From Variovorax sp. J2L1-78 (GTDB lineage: Bacteria > Pseudomonadota > Gammaproteobacteria > Burkholderiales > Burkholderiaceae_C): DNA of 64,000 nucleotides. The notes below the pieces were generated by a model. That model was not told where the DNA came from. It saw only the letters and a list, made by a program, of their open reading frames with translations, and ran no database searches. The stretch covers positions 238,501 to 302,500 of the forward strand of contig NZ_JASZYB010000002.1 in the NCBI RefSeq assembly GCF_030317205.1, read 5' to 3'. Every line of letters starts with the position of its first letter. Within the stretch, counting starts at the first letter, position 1. The translations under genes and the position numbers were made by a program. Below, one piece after another: positions 35,287-45,033 of the stretch.

Positions 35287-35308
35287 CGTGGACACAGCGT
35301 TGAGAGCG

Positions 35309-36241
35309 CTAGCCGCCGTCGCGCAGACGCAGCGCCGTGTCGTACAGCGCGTTCTTCGGCGCGCCAGTGATCTCGGCGGCCAGCTTGACCGCACCCTTGA
35401 GCGGCAGTTCGGCCAGCAGCAGGCGCAGCACGCGCTCGGCATCGGCCCCGTCGTCGGCCGCCGCCGCGACCGGGTGCAGCACCAGCGCGAATTCGCCGCG
35501 CGTGCGGTCGCGGCCGGCGGCGAACCAGTCGGGCAAGGCACTGGCCGCGACGGTGGCGATCTCCTCGAACTGCTTGGTGAGCTCGCGGCCGATGGTGACG
35601 CGCCGCTCGCCCAGCACGGCCAGCGCGCGGGCCAGGGCCTCGATGCGGTGCGGCGCTTCCAGCAGCACCACGCTGCGCGGCTCGTGCGCGAGCGCCTGCA
35701 CCGCCGCATCGCGCTCGCCGGCCTTGCTCGGCAGGAAGCCGGCAAAGACGAAGGCGCTGCGTTCATCGCCGCCCTCGGCCACCAGGCCGGCCGCGGCGAT
35801 CAGCGTGATGACGCTGCTGGCGCCGGGCAGTGGCAGCACGCGATGGCCGGCGCCACGCACCGCGGCGGCCAGCCGCGCGCCAGGGTCGCTCACGCCCGGC
35901 GTGCCGGCGTCGCTGACGTAGGCGATGCGCTCACCCTGCGCCAGGCGCGCGACCACGGCCTGTGCGGCCTCGGCCTCGTTGTGCTGGTGCACGGCGAGCA
36001 GCTGCGCGCCGGGCCGGTCGATGCCGTAGGCGCGCAGCATGCCCTGCGTGTGGCGCGTGTCCTCGCAGGCGACGGCGTCGACGATGGCCAGCACATGCAA
36101 GGCGCGCAGCGTGATGTCGGCGAGGTTGCCGATCGGCGTGGCGACGACGTAGAGCGTGCCCTGCGGATAATGCTGGGCACCCGCGGCATCGCGCGCGGCC
36201 GACAGGGCGGCGCCGAAAGAGGCGGGAGCGAGAGCATTCAA
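35309..36241 (-). CDS. rsmI: 16S rRNA (cytidine(1402)-2'-O)-methyltransferase
   Basis: A 310-residue SAM-dependent enzyme that 2'-O-methylates C1402 of 16S rRNA. Family motifs: LYVVATPIGNLADITLRAL, ACEDTRHTQ, YVSDAGTPGVSDPG and LPGASSVITL. No ATG fits the N-terminus. TTG at 36241 is the best start, with GGAG 8 bases upstream, and gives normal length. That start codon shares base 36241 with the ATG of divergent yraN. E. coli has the order rsmI-lpoA-yraN-diaA-dolP; here lpoA is absent. Confidence 0.92.
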   Translation of the reverse strand: MNALAPASFGAALSAARDAAGAQHYPQGTLYVVATPIGNLADITLRALHVLAIVDAVACEDTRHTQGMLRAYGIDRPGAQLLAVHQHNEAEAAQAVVARLAQGERIAYVSDAGTPGVSDPGARLAAAVRGAGHRVLPLPGASSVITLIAAAGLVAEGGDERSAFVFAGFLPSKAGERDAAVQALAHEPRSVVLLEAPHRIEALARALAVLGERRVTIGRELTKQFEEIATVAASALPDWFAAGRDRTRGEFALVLHPVAAAADDGADAERVLRLLLAELPLKGAVKLAAEITGAPKNALYDTALRLRDGG

Positions 36242-36645
36242 TGGGATTTCTCCAGAACAACGACAAGACGACAGGGAGCACGACGACCAAGCAGCGCGGC
36301 GACGCGGCGGAAGACGCCGCGCTGGCGCATCTGCAGAAGGCCGGCCTGCGCCTGGTCGCGCGCAATTATCGAACCCCCGGCCGCGGCGGCGGCGAGATCG
36401 ACCTGATCGTGCGCGACCCGCGCGACGGCACGCTGGTCTTCGTCGAGGTGCGCCAGCGCGCAAGCCGCAGCCATGGCGGGGCCGGCGGCAGCATCACCGG
36501 CGTGAAGCAGCGCCGCCTCGTGTTCGCCGCGCGGCACTACCTGATGACGCTGCGCACCCCGCCGCCCTGCCGCTTCGACGTGGTGCTGGTCGAGCCCGAG
36601 GGCATCCAATGGCTGGTCGCCGCCTTCGATGCGGGAACCGGTTGA
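36241..36645 (+). CDS. yraN: YraN family (UPF0102) nuclease-like protein
   Basis: A 134-residue protein with the restriction-endonuclease-like core of UPF0102: GDAAEDAALAHLQKAGLRLVARNYR, GEIDLIVRD and VFVEVRQRA. The E-x-D...ExR pattern suggests a metal-dependent nuclease or resolvase-like activity, which has not been firmly shown. It is divergent from rsmI with overlapping start codons and leads toward the diaA-like and BON genes, as in E. coli. Confidence 0.9.
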   Translation: MGFLQNNDKTTGSTTTKQRGDAAEDAALAHLQKAGLRLVARNYRTPGRGGGEIDLIVRDPRDGTLVFVEVRQRASRSHGGAGGSITGVKQRRLVFAARHYLMTLRTPPPCRFDVVLVEPEGIQWLVAAFDAGTG

Positions 36646-36707
36646 ACCCCGGCACGTTCCACGCATCACACCTTTTGTTTCATCACCCCCAGTTATCATC
36701 GCCGCCC

Positions 36708-37307
36708 ATGCTCGAGCAACGGATCCAGCAGCACTTCATCGACAGCGCCGACCTCAAATACCAGGCAGGCCCGGTGCTCAGCAAACCCATCGGCCAGGCC
36801 ATGCAGGCGCTGCTGGCCTGCGTGACCAGCGGCGGCAAGATCCTGGCCTGCGGCGCCGGCGTGTCCGGCCTGCTGGCGGCACAGTTCGCCGCCCAGTTCG
36901 TCGGCCGCTTCGAGCGTGACCGGCCCGAGCTGGCCGCCATCGCCCTGCCCGGCGATGCGACGGACCCCGCCGCCGACACGGCCGGCGCCAGCGACGGCGA
37001 CCGCTTCGCGCGGCAGGTGCGCGCACTCGGCCAGACCGGCGACGTGCTGCTCGCGCTGAGCGTCAGCGGCCAGTCGGCCGCGGTGCTCGCCGCCGTCGAA
37101 GCCGCCCATGCGCGCGACATGACGGTGGTGGCCCTGCTGGGCGCCCACGGCGGTGCGATCGGACGCGCACTGCGCGAGACCGATGTCCAGGTTTCCGTGC
37201 CGCACGAACGTGCGTTGCGCATCCACGAAGTCCACCTGCTCGCCCTGCATTGCCTGTGCGACGGTGTGGACGCCCAGTTACTCGGAGAACAGGAAGCATC
37301 CACATGA
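36708..37307 (+). CDS. diaA: SIS-domain protein (DiaA / phosphoheptose isomerase type)
   Basis: A 199-residue SIS-fold protein. The sugar-phosphate loop reads ACGAGVSGLLAAQFAAQ and the second strand LALSVSGQSAAVLAAV. Its place between yraN and a BON lipoprotein gene is that of E. coli diaA, whose product promotes DnaA assembly at the origin. True heptose isomerases have a similar sequence, so the DiaA name rests on gene order. Its stop overlaps the next start as ATGA. Confidence 0.78.
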   Translation: MLEQRIQQHFIDSADLKYQAGPVLSKPIGQAMQALLACVTSGGKILACGAGVSGLLAAQFAAQFVGRFERDRPELAAIALPGDATDPAADTAGASDGDRFARQVRALGQTGDVLLALSVSGQSAAVLAAVEAAHARDMTVVALLGAHGGAIGRALRETDVQVSVPHERALRIHEVHLLALHCLCDGVDAQLLGEQEAST

Positions 37308-38041
37308 CGACCTCATCGACCCACCGCCTCGTGCTGACCCTTACCGCCGCGGCTGCGCTGGCCACGGCCCTTTCGGCGTGCGTGCCGCTGGTGGTGGGCG
37401 GCGCCGCCGTCGGCGCCGGCCTGATGGCCACCGACCGCCGCACCTCCGGCGCCCAGCTGGACGACCAGGCGATCGAACTGCGCGGCGCTTCGCGCATCCG
37501 CGAGATCGCCAACGACCAGATGTACGTGAGCGTCACCAGCTTCAACCGCCAGATGCTGCTGACCGGCACGGTCGCCAACGAGGCCGACCGCCGCCGGGTC
37601 GAGGCGGCCGTGCAGGGCATCGACAACGTGCGCTCGATCGTCAACGAGGTGCAGGTGGGCGAGGCGCGGTCGTTCCAGGTGCGCTCCAACGACACCTTCA
37701 TCACCGGCAAGGTCAAGGCCTCGCTGCTCGATGCCAAGGATGTCTTCGCGACCTCGTTCAAGGTCATCACCGAGAACGGTGTGGTCTACCTGATGGGCCT
37801 GGCCACGCGACGCGAAGTCGACCGTGCCACCGACATCGCGCGCGGCGTGAGCGGTGTGCAGAAGGTCGTGCGCGTGGTGGAGGTGGTGAGCGAAGCCGAA
37901 CTCGCCGGCCAGCTGCGCCAGGGCGGCACCGCCGCTCCTGCGGCCGCGCCGGCACCGAGCAGCTCGCGCGTGCCGCTGCCGCCGATGGAACCGCTGCCGG
38001 CCTCGCCTTCCGGCGGCGCAACTGCCACGCCGATCCGTTGA
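37304..38041 (+). CDS. BON-domain lipoprotein (DolP/OsmY-like)
   Basis: A 245-residue lipoprotein (lipobox LSAC, C26) with a glycine-rich segment after the cysteine and two BON domains (about 60-125 and 130-200: SFNRQMLLTGTVANEADRRRVEAAV, then ENGVVYLMGLATRREVDRAT). A proline/alanine-rich tail ends it. E. coli DolP, in the same gene position, supports outer-membrane integrity. The tail is absent from DolP as I know it. A terminator follows. Confidence 0.9.
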   Translation: MTTSSTHRLVLTLTAAAALATALSACVPLVVGGAAVGAGLMATDRRTSGAQLDDQAIELRGASRIREIANDQMYVSVTSFNRQMLLTGTVANEADRRRVEAAVQGIDNVRSIVNEVQVGEARSFQVRSNDTFITGKVKASLLDAKDVFATSFKVITENGVVYLMGLATRREVDRATDIARGVSGVQKVVRVVEVVSEAELAGQLRQGGTAAPAAAPAPSSSRVPLPPMEPLPASPSGGATATPIR

Positions 38042-38044
38042 ACG

Positions 38045-38075
38045 AAACAAGGGCCCAGTGGGGCCCTTGTTTTTT
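38045..38075 (+). terminator. Intrinsic terminator after the BON-domain gene
   Basis: A 12-bp stem, AAACAAGGGCCC with GGGCCCTTGTTT around AGTG, is followed by more T to 38075. The convergent gene stop (38074) lies in the T-tract, so the hairpin probably serves both genes. Confidence 0.9.
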
Positions 38076-38976
38076 ACTTGAGCCTGGTGATGAGGCTCGA
38101 CGTGTCGTAGCGCGCACCGCCGGCCTGCTGCACGTCGGCATAGAACTGGTCGACCAGCGCCGTCACCGGCAGCCGCGCGCCGTTGCGCTTGGCCTCGTCC
38201 AGCACCAGGCCCAGGTCCTTGCGCATCCAGTCGACCGCGAAGCCGTAGTCGAACTTGCCCTCGATCATGGTCTTGCCGCGGTTCTCCATCTGCCAGCTCT
38301 GGGCCGCGCCCTTGCTGATGACGCCGAGCACGGCTTCCATGTCCAGGCCCGCGCGCATGCCGAAGGCGATGGCTTCCGACAGGCCCTGCACCAGGCCGGC
38401 GATGCAGATCTGGTTGACCATCTTGGCCAGCTGGCCGGCGCCGCTGTCGCCCAGCAGCGTGACCGCGCGCGAGAAGGCCATGGCGATCGGCTTGATCGCG
38501 TCGAAGGTGGCGCTGTCGCCGCCGCACATCACGGTCAGCAGGCCGTTCTGCGCGCCGGCCTGGCCGCCGGACACCGGGGCATCGATGAACTGCAGGCCCT
38601 TGTCGAGCGCGATCTTCGACAGCTCGCGCGCCACGTCGGCCGACGCCGTCGTGTGGTCGACGAACACCGCATTCTTCGACATGCCGGCGAAGGCGCCGTC
38701 GTCGCCCAGCACCACGGAGCGCAGGTCGTCATCGTTGCCGACGCAGCAGAACACGATCTCCGCGCCGGCCGCCGCCTCACGCGGCGTGGGTGCGCTCTTG
38801 CCACCGAATTCGGCGGCCCAGGCGGCCGACTTGGCCGGCGAGCGGTTGTAGACCGTCACGCGGTGGCCGGCCCTGGCGAGGTGGCCGGCCATGGGGAAGC
38901 CCATCACGCCCAGGCCGAGGAAGGCCACCTGGCGCGAGGGAACGGAGTCGTAGGTTTTGGGGTTGAGGCTGCTCAT
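38074..38976 (-). CDS. 3-hydroxyisobutyrate dehydrogenase family oxidoreductase (MmsB/GarR/GlxR type)
   Basis: A 300-residue NAD(P)-dependent beta-hydroxyacid dehydrogenase. It has the GLGVMGFPMAGHL cofactor motif at about 21-33, substrate motif DAPVSGGQAGAQNG, and catalytic lysine in GAGQLAKMVNQ. The exact substrate (tartronate semialdehyde, hydroxyisobutyrate or another) cannot be set from sequence, and the neighbours give no pathway. It stands alone, 106 bp downstream of the NIPSNAP gene. Confidence 0.87.
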   Translation of the reverse strand: MSSLNPKTYDSVPSRQVAFLGLGVMGFPMAGHLARAGHRVTVYNRSPAKSAAWAAEFGGKSAPTPREAAAGAEIVFCCVGNDDDLRSVVLGDDGAFAGMSKNAVFVDHTTASADVARELSKIALDKGLQFIDAPVSGGQAGAQNGLLTVMCGGDSATFDAIKPIAMAFSRAVTLLGDSGAGQLAKMVNQICIAGLVQGLSEAIAFGMRAGLDMEAVLGVISKGAAQSWQMENRGKTMIEGKFDYGFAVDWMRKDLGLVLDEAKRNGARLPVTALVDQFYADVQQAGGARYDTSSLITRLK

Positions 38977-39082
38977 GGGCGGCAGCTTAAACGACCGACG
39001 CGTCTCTCGCCATTGGCGATACCGCGATCTCTTGGCCCCAGGCGAACGGTCCATGCGCCATCGTGCAGCATGGACCCGCACC

Positions 39083-39388
39083 TCACTCGAACACCGGGCG
39101 GAAGAAGGTGCGCTCGTAGCTCAGGATGCAGCGTGTCTCCTCGGCATACCTGAACGCATCCTTGCATTCCGGATCGTCGAAGGACGCCGTTCTGTACGCC
39201 TCGTAGGCGGCCAGCGACGGGAACGAGAAGGAGGCCAGCGCGATGTTGTTGGCGCCTTCCGACGGCAGCAGATAGCCATGGTGGATGCCGCCGAACTTCC
39301 GCACGAGCGGAATCCAGAGCCGACCGTAATGTTCGAACTCGGCCAGCTTGGTGGGATCGAGCACGTAGCGAAGATGACAGGTGATCAC
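39083..39388 (-). CDS. NIPSNAP family protein
   Basis: A 101-residue dimeric ferredoxin-like fold protein: MITCHLRYVLDPTKLAEFEHYGRLWIPLV, then HGYLLPSEGANNIALASFSFPSLAAYEAYR. Bacterial members are small and uncharacterised, often near catabolic genes. Preceded by 102 bp of non-coding sequence after the helicase gene. Confidence 0.82.
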   Translation of the reverse strand: MITCHLRYVLDPTKLAEFEHYGRLWIPLVRKFGGIHHGYLLPSEGANNIALASFSFPSLAAYEAYRTASFDDPECKDAFRYAEETRCILSYERTFFRPVFE

Positions 39389-39490
39389 GTCAAGGCCTCA
39401 TCGGTGTGGCATGGCGCGAGAACCGCGACGCATGCGCTCGCCAGCGTGGCTGGGAGCCCGGCGATTTTGCAGGCAAACACACCTTGCCGC

Positions 39491-42133
39491 TCACAGCGGC
39501 GGCAGCGGGCGCGACGGCTTGCGCTCGCGCCGCGGGCGTTGCGGCGAGGGCTGCGCACCGCCGCGACCACCGCCGCCTTCCTGCCCGAAGGCCATGCCCG
39601 CCTTGACCTCGTCGACGCCACCGACCGGCACCGCCCCACCCGCCGCCTTCTCCAACTGCTCGACCATGCGCGCGATGCGGTCGGCCACGCTCTCGTTGCT
39701 GAGCTTCTCGCGGAAGCGCTCGACCATCAGCGGGAAGGCGAAGGGCGTCGGCCGCGCGAGCGTCTGCACCACCAGCGCCTGCGCGTTCATGCGCGTCAGG
39801 CTCGTGCGCAGGCGGCCGATCTCCAGTTCCTGTGCGAGCAGCTCCTGCTCGGCCTGCAACAGCAGCCGGTTGGCGGGATCGTATTTGCGGAAGACCTCCC
39901 AGAACAGCGACGACGAGGCTTGCAGCTGCTTGTTGCTGCGCTTCTCGCCGGGGTAGCCCTGGAAGATCAGCCCCGACACCCGCGCGATCTCCCGAAAGCG
40001 CCGCTGCGCCAGCTCGCTGGCGTTGAGGCTTTCGAGCACCTCGTGCAGCAGTGCCGCGTCGGCGTCATGGTGCGCGATGGCGTCCTGCGCCTCTGCGTCA
40101 TGGCCCGCGCGCAGCACCTGCGGCAGCAGCACGGGCCAGTCGACCTCGGTGGCGCAGAGCAGCTCGAAGCCGTAGTCGTTGACCGCGATCGAGAAGGTGC
40201 GCGGCGCGTGCTGTGCCACGCGCCAGGCGATCAGGTTGGCCAGCCCCAGGTGCACATGGCGACCGGCGAAGGGGTAGAGAAACAGGTGCCAGCCCTCGCG
40301 TGTCTTCAGCACCTCGGCCAGCAGCGTCTGCGGCGTCGGCAGCGCCGACCACTGCTGCTGGATCTCGAGCAGCGGGCGCACGCACTGCAGTTCGGGCGTG
40401 TCGTAGCGGCCCTCGCCGGCCAGCGCGAGCTGCTGCACCACCGCATCGGCCAGCGTGGTCGACAGCGGCATGCGCCCGCCGTTCCAGCGCGGCACCGCCG
40501 CCCGCTTGCCGCTGGCGCGCCGCACCCACGCCGTCATCTCACGGATGCGCACGAGTTCGAGCAGGCGGCCGCCGAAGAGGAAGCAGTCGCCCGGCTTCAT
40601 GCGCGCCGCGAAGCTCTCCTCCACGCTGCCGATCTTCGCGCCGCCGACGTACTGCACCGCCATGCTCACGTCGCTCACGATGGTGCCGATGTTCATGCGG
40701 TGCCGGCGCGCCAGCCGCGCATCGGGCACGCGCCAGACGCCGTCCGCATCGGGCACCGCGCGCTGGTAGTCGGGGTAGGCCGCGAGCGACGGGCCGCCCT
40801 GCCGCACGAAGCTCAGGCACCAGTCCCAGCTGTCGCGCGACAGTTTCGCGTAGGCCGCGGTGCCGCGCACTTCGTCGTACAGATCGTCCGGCACGAAGCC
40901 GCCACCCAGCGCCACGGTGACCAGGTGCTGCACCAGCACGTCGAGCGGCTGCTCGGGCGTGCTCCGCGCCTCGATGTGCCCGGCCGCGATGGCGTCGCGC
41001 GCGGCAGCGCCCTCCACCATCTCGATGCTGTGCGTCGGCACGAGCGTGATGCGCGACGGCCGTCCCGGCGCGTGGCCCGAGCGCCCCGCGCGCTGCAGCA
41101 GGCGCGCGACGCCTTTCGGCGAGCCGATCTGCAACACGCGTTCGACCGGCAGGAAGTCGACGCCCAGGTCCAAGCTCGATGTGCACACCACCGCGCGCAA
41201 TGCGCCGCTCTTGAGTCCCGCCTCGACCCACTCGCGCACCGCGCGGTCGAGCGAGCCATGGTGCAGCGCGATCAGCCCGGCCCACTCGGGCTTCGCCTCG
41301 AGGATCGCCTGGTACCAGATCTCCGACTGCGAGCGCGTGTTGGTGAAGACCAGCGTGGTGCTGCTTGACGCGATCTCGTCGACCACCTGCGGCAGCATCG
41401 TGAGCCCGAGGTGCCCGCCCCACGGAAAGCGCTCGGCGCGGCCAGGCAGCAGCGAATCGATCACGAGCTTCTTGGGCACTTGGCCCTGCACCAATGTCCC
41501 GTCCTCACGGCCGAGCAGCGTGCGCATCGCCTCGTCGAGGTTGCCCAGCGTGGCCGACATGCCCCACACGCACAGCGCCGCGTTCCAGCGCTTCAAGCGT
41601 GCCAGCGCCAGCTGCACCTGCACGCCACGCTTGTTGCCCAGCAGCTCGTGCCACTCGTCGACCACCACCATCTTCACCGTGCCCAGCACCTCGGCCGCAT
41701 CGGCGCGCGAGAGCAGCACCGACAGGCTCTCGGGCGTGGTGACGAGCACGGTGGGCAGCCGCGCGTTCTGCACGCTGCGCTCGCCGCTCGATGTGTCGCC
41801 GCTGCGCGCACCGGCGGACCAGTCGGGGGCGAGGACGTCGAGCGGTTGCTGCAAGGCGCGCAGGGTGTCGGATGCGAGCGCGCGCATGGGGGTGATCCAC
41901 AGCACGGTGAGTGGTGGCGCCACCTTCTTCGCGGTCGCGCGCGCGGCCGGCCTCGGCGCGGTCGCAAAGGCCTTGAGCGCGCCGAGCCACACCGCATAGG
42001 TCTTGCCTGCGCCGGTGGTGGCATGCAGCATGCCCGACCGTCCGTCGCCGATGGCCTTCCACACCTCGCGCTGGAATGCGAAGGGCTTCCAGCCACGGCC
42101 CGCGAACCAGGCGACGAGGTCGGCGAGCTTCAT
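39491..42133 (-). CDS. Ligase-associated DNA damage response DEXH-box helicase (Lhr family)
   Basis: An 880-residue superfamily 2 helicase. Walker A ATTGAGKT (K44), the DEWH box, MSATLGN and [11 protein letters not shown] are intact. The C-terminal half has the winged-helix and Lhr-specific domains, and the last 40 residues are a basic disordered tail rich in glycine, arginine and proline. It is third in the exonuclease-ligase-helicase operon. Its ATG overlaps the ligase stop as ATGA. Such systems are thought to repair DNA ends; the pathway is not well defined. Confidence 0.93.
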   Translation of the reverse strand: MKLADLVAWFAGRGWKPFAFQREVWKAIGDGRSGMLHATTGAGKTYAVWLGALKAFATAPRPAARATAKKVAPPLTVLWITPMRALASDTLRALQQPLDVLAPDWSAGARSGDTSSGERSVQNARLPTVLVTTPESLSVLLSRADAAEVLGTVKMVVVDEWHELLGNKRGVQVQLALARLKRWNAALCVWGMSATLGNLDEAMRTLLGREDGTLVQGQVPKKLVIDSLLPGRAERFPWGGHLGLTMLPQVVDEIASSSTTLVFTNTRSQSEIWYQAILEAKPEWAGLIALHHGSLDRAVREWVEAGLKSGALRAVVCTSSLDLGVDFLPVERVLQIGSPKGVARLLQRAGRSGHAPGRPSRITLVPTHSIEMVEGAAARDAIAAGHIEARSTPEQPLDVLVQHLVTVALGGGFVPDDLYDEVRGTAAYAKLSRDSWDWCLSFVRQGGPSLAAYPDYQRAVPDADGVWRVPDARLARRHRMNIGTIVSDVSMAVQYVGGAKIGSVEESFAARMKPGDCFLFGGRLLELVRIREMTAWVRRASGKRAAVPRWNGGRMPLSTTLADAVVQQLALAGEGRYDTPELQCVRPLLEIQQQWSALPTPQTLLAEVLKTREGWHLFLYPFAGRHVHLGLANLIAWRVAQHAPRTFSIAVNDYGFELLCATEVDWPVLLPQVLRAGHDAEAQDAIAHHDADAALLHEVLESLNASELAQRRFREIARVSGLIFQGYPGEKRSNKQLQASSSLFWEVFRKYDPANRLLLQAEQELLAQELEIGRLRTSLTRMNAQALVVQTLARPTPFAFPLMVERFREKLSNESVADRIARMVEQLEKAAGGAVPVGGVDEVKAGMAFGQEGGGGRGGAQPSPQRPRRERKPSRPLPPL

Positions 42134-43782
42134 GCCGCGGCCGGCAGCAGCGCCGCCAGTGTCTCGAGCGTGTCGGCCTCCTCCACCGGCTTGTCCTCCC
42201 GCCACCGCAGCATGCGCGGAAAGCGCACCGCGATGCCGCTCTTATGGCGCGTGCTCTTCGCGATGCCTTCGAAGCCGAGTTCGAACACCAGCGTCGGCTT
42301 GACGCTGCGCACGGGGCCGAAGCTCTCGATGGTGGTCTTTCGGATCACCGCATCGACGCGGCCCATCTCGGCGTCGGTGAGGCCGGAGTAGGCCTTGGCG
42401 AAGGGCACGAGCTTGCGGTCGGCCTGCCCGGGCGGGCCGTCCCACACGGCGAAGGTGTAGTCGCTGTAGAGGCTGGCGCGGCGGCCGTGGCCGCGTTGAG
42501 CGTAGATGAGCACGGCGTCGATGCTGAGCGGGTCGATCTTCCACTTCCACCAGGTGCCGACGTCCTTGGTGCGGCCGACGCCGTAGTGCGCGTGGCGCTG
42601 CTTGAGCATCATCCCTTCGACGCCCATCGCGCGCGCGGCCTCGCGCTGGCGTGACAGGTCGCTCCAGCTGTCGCCGGTGAGCATCGGGCTGGCGATGAGT
42701 TGCGGGTGTTGCACCTGGGTGACGAGCTCGTCCATCAGCGCACGGCGTTCCTGTTGCGGCATCGTGCGCAGGTCGCCGCCTTGCCATTCGAGGAGGTCGT
42801 AGCAGAGCAGCACCACCGGGATCTCGCGCAGCAGCTTGGGGCCGAGCGTCTTGCGGCCGATGCGGCGTTGCAGTTCGGCGAAGGGTTGCACCTTGTCGTC
42901 TCGCCACACGACGATCTCGCCGTCGAGCACCGTGCCGTCGGGCAGCGCCTCGCCCATGGTCGCGAGCTCGGGGAAGCGGTCGGTGACCAGTTCCTCGCCG
43001 CGCGACCACAGCGACACCGCGCCGCCCCGCTTCACGAGCTGCGCGCGGATGCCGTCCCACTTCCACTCGACGATCCAGTCGGCGGGCGGACCGAGCAAGG
43101 CATCGAACTGTTCGACCGGCTGGTTGAACGGATGCGCGAGAAAGAACGGGTACGGCTGGCCGCTGGTCTTCTGGTTGAGCTCGCTGTCGTTTTCCGCGCC
43201 GATGAGCCCCGCGTAGTCGACCGCACTGGGCTGCCCACTGATGTGCGTGTAGCCCATCAGCCGCTGCGCCACGCGCTTGGGGTCGAGCCCGCCGACCGCC
43301 GCGAGCGCCTGCGTCACCTGCAGCCGCGACACGCCGACGCGGAAGCTGCCGGTCATCAGCTTGAAGTAGATCAGCCGCTCATCGGCCGCGAGCTGGCGCC
43401 ACTGCGAACGCAGCGTGTCGGCGAGTTCGTCGGACGGGGTCTTGCGCAACGGGAGCAGGTGCTGCTCGACCCACGTCGCGAGGCCGAGGTCGTGCGACTC
43501 GGTCGGCGGCGGCAACAACAAGGCGATCGTTTCGGCCAGGTCACCGACGGCTTCGTAGCTCTCGTCGAACAGCCACTCGGGCAGGCCGGCCGCTTCCTGC
43601 GCGAGCAGCCGCAGCAGCTTGGTCGGCACCAGTTGCCGCGGCTTGCCGCCGGCGAGGAAGTAGACGGCCCAGGCCGCGTCTTCCGGCGCGGCGGCCTGCA
43701 GGTAGCGCTGCAGCGCGCCCTGCTTGGCGAGGCTCGAGGTGGTGGCGTCGAGTTCGCGGTAGAGCGCGGCGAAGGCCTTCAT
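42130..43782 (-). CDS. ATP-dependent DNA ligase
   Basis: A 550-residue ligase. The N-terminal DNA-binding domain (1-200) precedes the nucleotidyltransferase domain with catalytic K241 in [10 protein letters not shown] and motifs TVLDGEIV and [12 protein letters not shown]. An OB-fold follows with motif [13 protein letters not shown]. It seals nicked DNA in an ATP-dependent way, in addition to the genome's expected NAD-dependent LigA. It overlaps both neighbours by ATGA, which implies tight co-translation. Confidence 0.95.
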   Translation of the reverse strand: MKAFAALYRELDATTSSLAKQGALQRYLQAAAPEDAAWAVYFLAGGKPRQLVPTKLLRLLAQEAAGLPEWLFDESYEAVGDLAETIALLLPPPTESHDLGLATWVEQHLLPLRKTPSDELADTLRSQWRQLAADERLIYFKLMTGSFRVGVSRLQVTQALAAVGGLDPKRVAQRLMGYTHISGQPSAVDYAGLIGAENDSELNQKTSGQPYPFFLAHPFNQPVEQFDALLGPPADWIVEWKWDGIRAQLVKRGGAVSLWSRGEELVTDRFPELATMGEALPDGTVLDGEIVVWRDDKVQPFAELQRRIGRKTLGPKLLREIPVVLLCYDLLEWQGGDLRTMPQQERRALMDELVTQVQHPQLIASPMLTGDSWSDLSRQREAARAMGVEGMMLKQRHAHYGVGRTKDVGTWWKWKIDPLSIDAVLIYAQRGHGRRASLYSDYTFAVWDGPPGQADRKLVPFAKAYSGLTDAEMGRVDAVIRKTTIESFGPVRSVKPTLVFELGFEGIAKSTRHKSGIAVRFPRMLRWREDKPVEEADTLETLAALLPAAA

Positions 43783-44834
43783 GACGCGGCGTCGGGGGCC
43801 GCTTCGACATCGGCCGCCGCGGGTTTGGCCTCGCCCTGGTCGGCCACGTCCTCGTCGCCGTACTCGGTCTTGAAGCCCTGTGCCTCCAGCCCATTCTCGG
43901 TGAGCCAGCGCACCAGCACCGCGACGCTGCCGTGCGTGACGAACACGCGCTCGGCGCCCGTTCCGGCGATGGCCTTCTGCAGGCCGGGCCAGTCGGCATG
44001 GTCGCTCATGACGAAGCCGCGGTCGACGCCGCGCCGGCGCCGCGTGCCGCGCAGCTGCATCCAGCCGCTCGCGAAGGCATCGGCGTAGTGGCCGAAGCGC
44101 CGCATCCACGGCGTGCCCTGGGCCGAGGGCGGGGCCAGCACCAGTGCGCGCTTGAGCATCTGCGCGTCGACGCCGGCGTCGGTCACACGCATGGTCGGCG
44201 GCAGCGCGACGCCGGCCGCGCGGTACACCGCGTTCAGCGGCTCGACCGCGCCGTGCACCACGATCGGGCCGATGCTTGCATCCACGCCGTGCAGGATGCG
44301 TTGCGCCTTGCCGAAGGCGTAGCAGAACAGCACCGACGCGCGGCCCTCGTCCGCATTGCGGCGCCACCAGTCGTCGATCTCGGCGAACAGCACGGCCTGC
44401 GTCGGCCAGCGGTAGATCGGCAGGCCGAAGGTGGACTCGGTGATGAAGGTGTCGCAGGGCACCGGCTCGAAGGGCGTGCAGGTGCCGTCGGGCTCGGTCT
44501 TGTAGTCACCCGAGGCGACCCACACGCGCCCGCCGTGCTCGAGCCGCACCTGCGCCGAGCCGAGCACATGCCCCGCCGGGTGCAGCGAGATGCGCACGCC
44601 GTGGTGGTCGATCGCCTCGCCATAGGGCAACGTCTGCAGGTGGATGTCGGCGCCCAACCGCGTGCGCAGCGTGCCTTCGCTGTCGGTGTGCGCCAGGTAG
44701 TGGCCGTGGCCCACGCGCGCATGGTCGGAATGCGCGTGCGTGATGACGGCGCGCGCCACCGGTCGCCAGGGATCGATGTAGAAGTCGCCGGGCAGGCAGT
44801 AGAGGCCTTCGGGGCGGGCGACGACGAGGTCCAT
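43779..44834 (-). CDS. Ligase-associated DNA exonuclease (metallo-beta-lactamase fold)
   Basis: A 351-residue MBL/beta-CASP-type nuclease. The zinc motif HAHSDH (H33, H35, D37, H38) and the later HPAGHVLGSAQ and SDHADW histidines are present. It is the first gene of the trio and so defines the operon promoter, in the 199-bp region shared with the divergent diguanylate cyclase gene. The last 30 residues are acidic and alanine-rich. Confidence 0.92.
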   Translation of the reverse strand: MDLVVARPEGLYCLPGDFYIDPWRPVARAVITHAHSDHARVGHGHYLAHTDSEGTLRTRLGADIHLQTLPYGEAIDHHGVRISLHPAGHVLGSAQVRLEHGGRVWVASGDYKTEPDGTCTPFEPVPCDTFITESTFGLPIYRWPTQAVLFAEIDDWWRRNADEGRASVLFCYAFGKAQRILHGVDASIGPIVVHGAVEPLNAVYRAAGVALPPTMRVTDAGVDAQMLKRALVLAPPSAQGTPWMRRFGHYADAFASGWMQLRGTRRRRGVDRGFVMSDHADWPGLQKAIAGTGAERVFVTHGSVAVLVRWLTENGLEAQGFKTEYGDEDVADQGEAKPAAADVEAAPDAAS

Positions 44835-45033
44835 GCAGCGATGCTAGCCCGCCGCCCGTCGGAAAGCAGACGCTCGCCGGCGCGTTGTGCTGTGTGGCTT
44901 GGCCTACACAGGTAGCAGGTGCTTTTCGCCGGGCGCCGTGGAGACACGCGACAATGCCTTCCACCTGCCCACCCACCGACTCCTGTTTGGACGCCCGGCC
45001 CGCGCCGTGCGAACTTTGCCCCAACGACCGCCC

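Noticed and set aside
36673..36699. Promoter for diaA from TTGTTT and TATCAT
   Set aside because: The spacing of 13 bp is too short for a standard promoter, and the alternative register has a poor -35.
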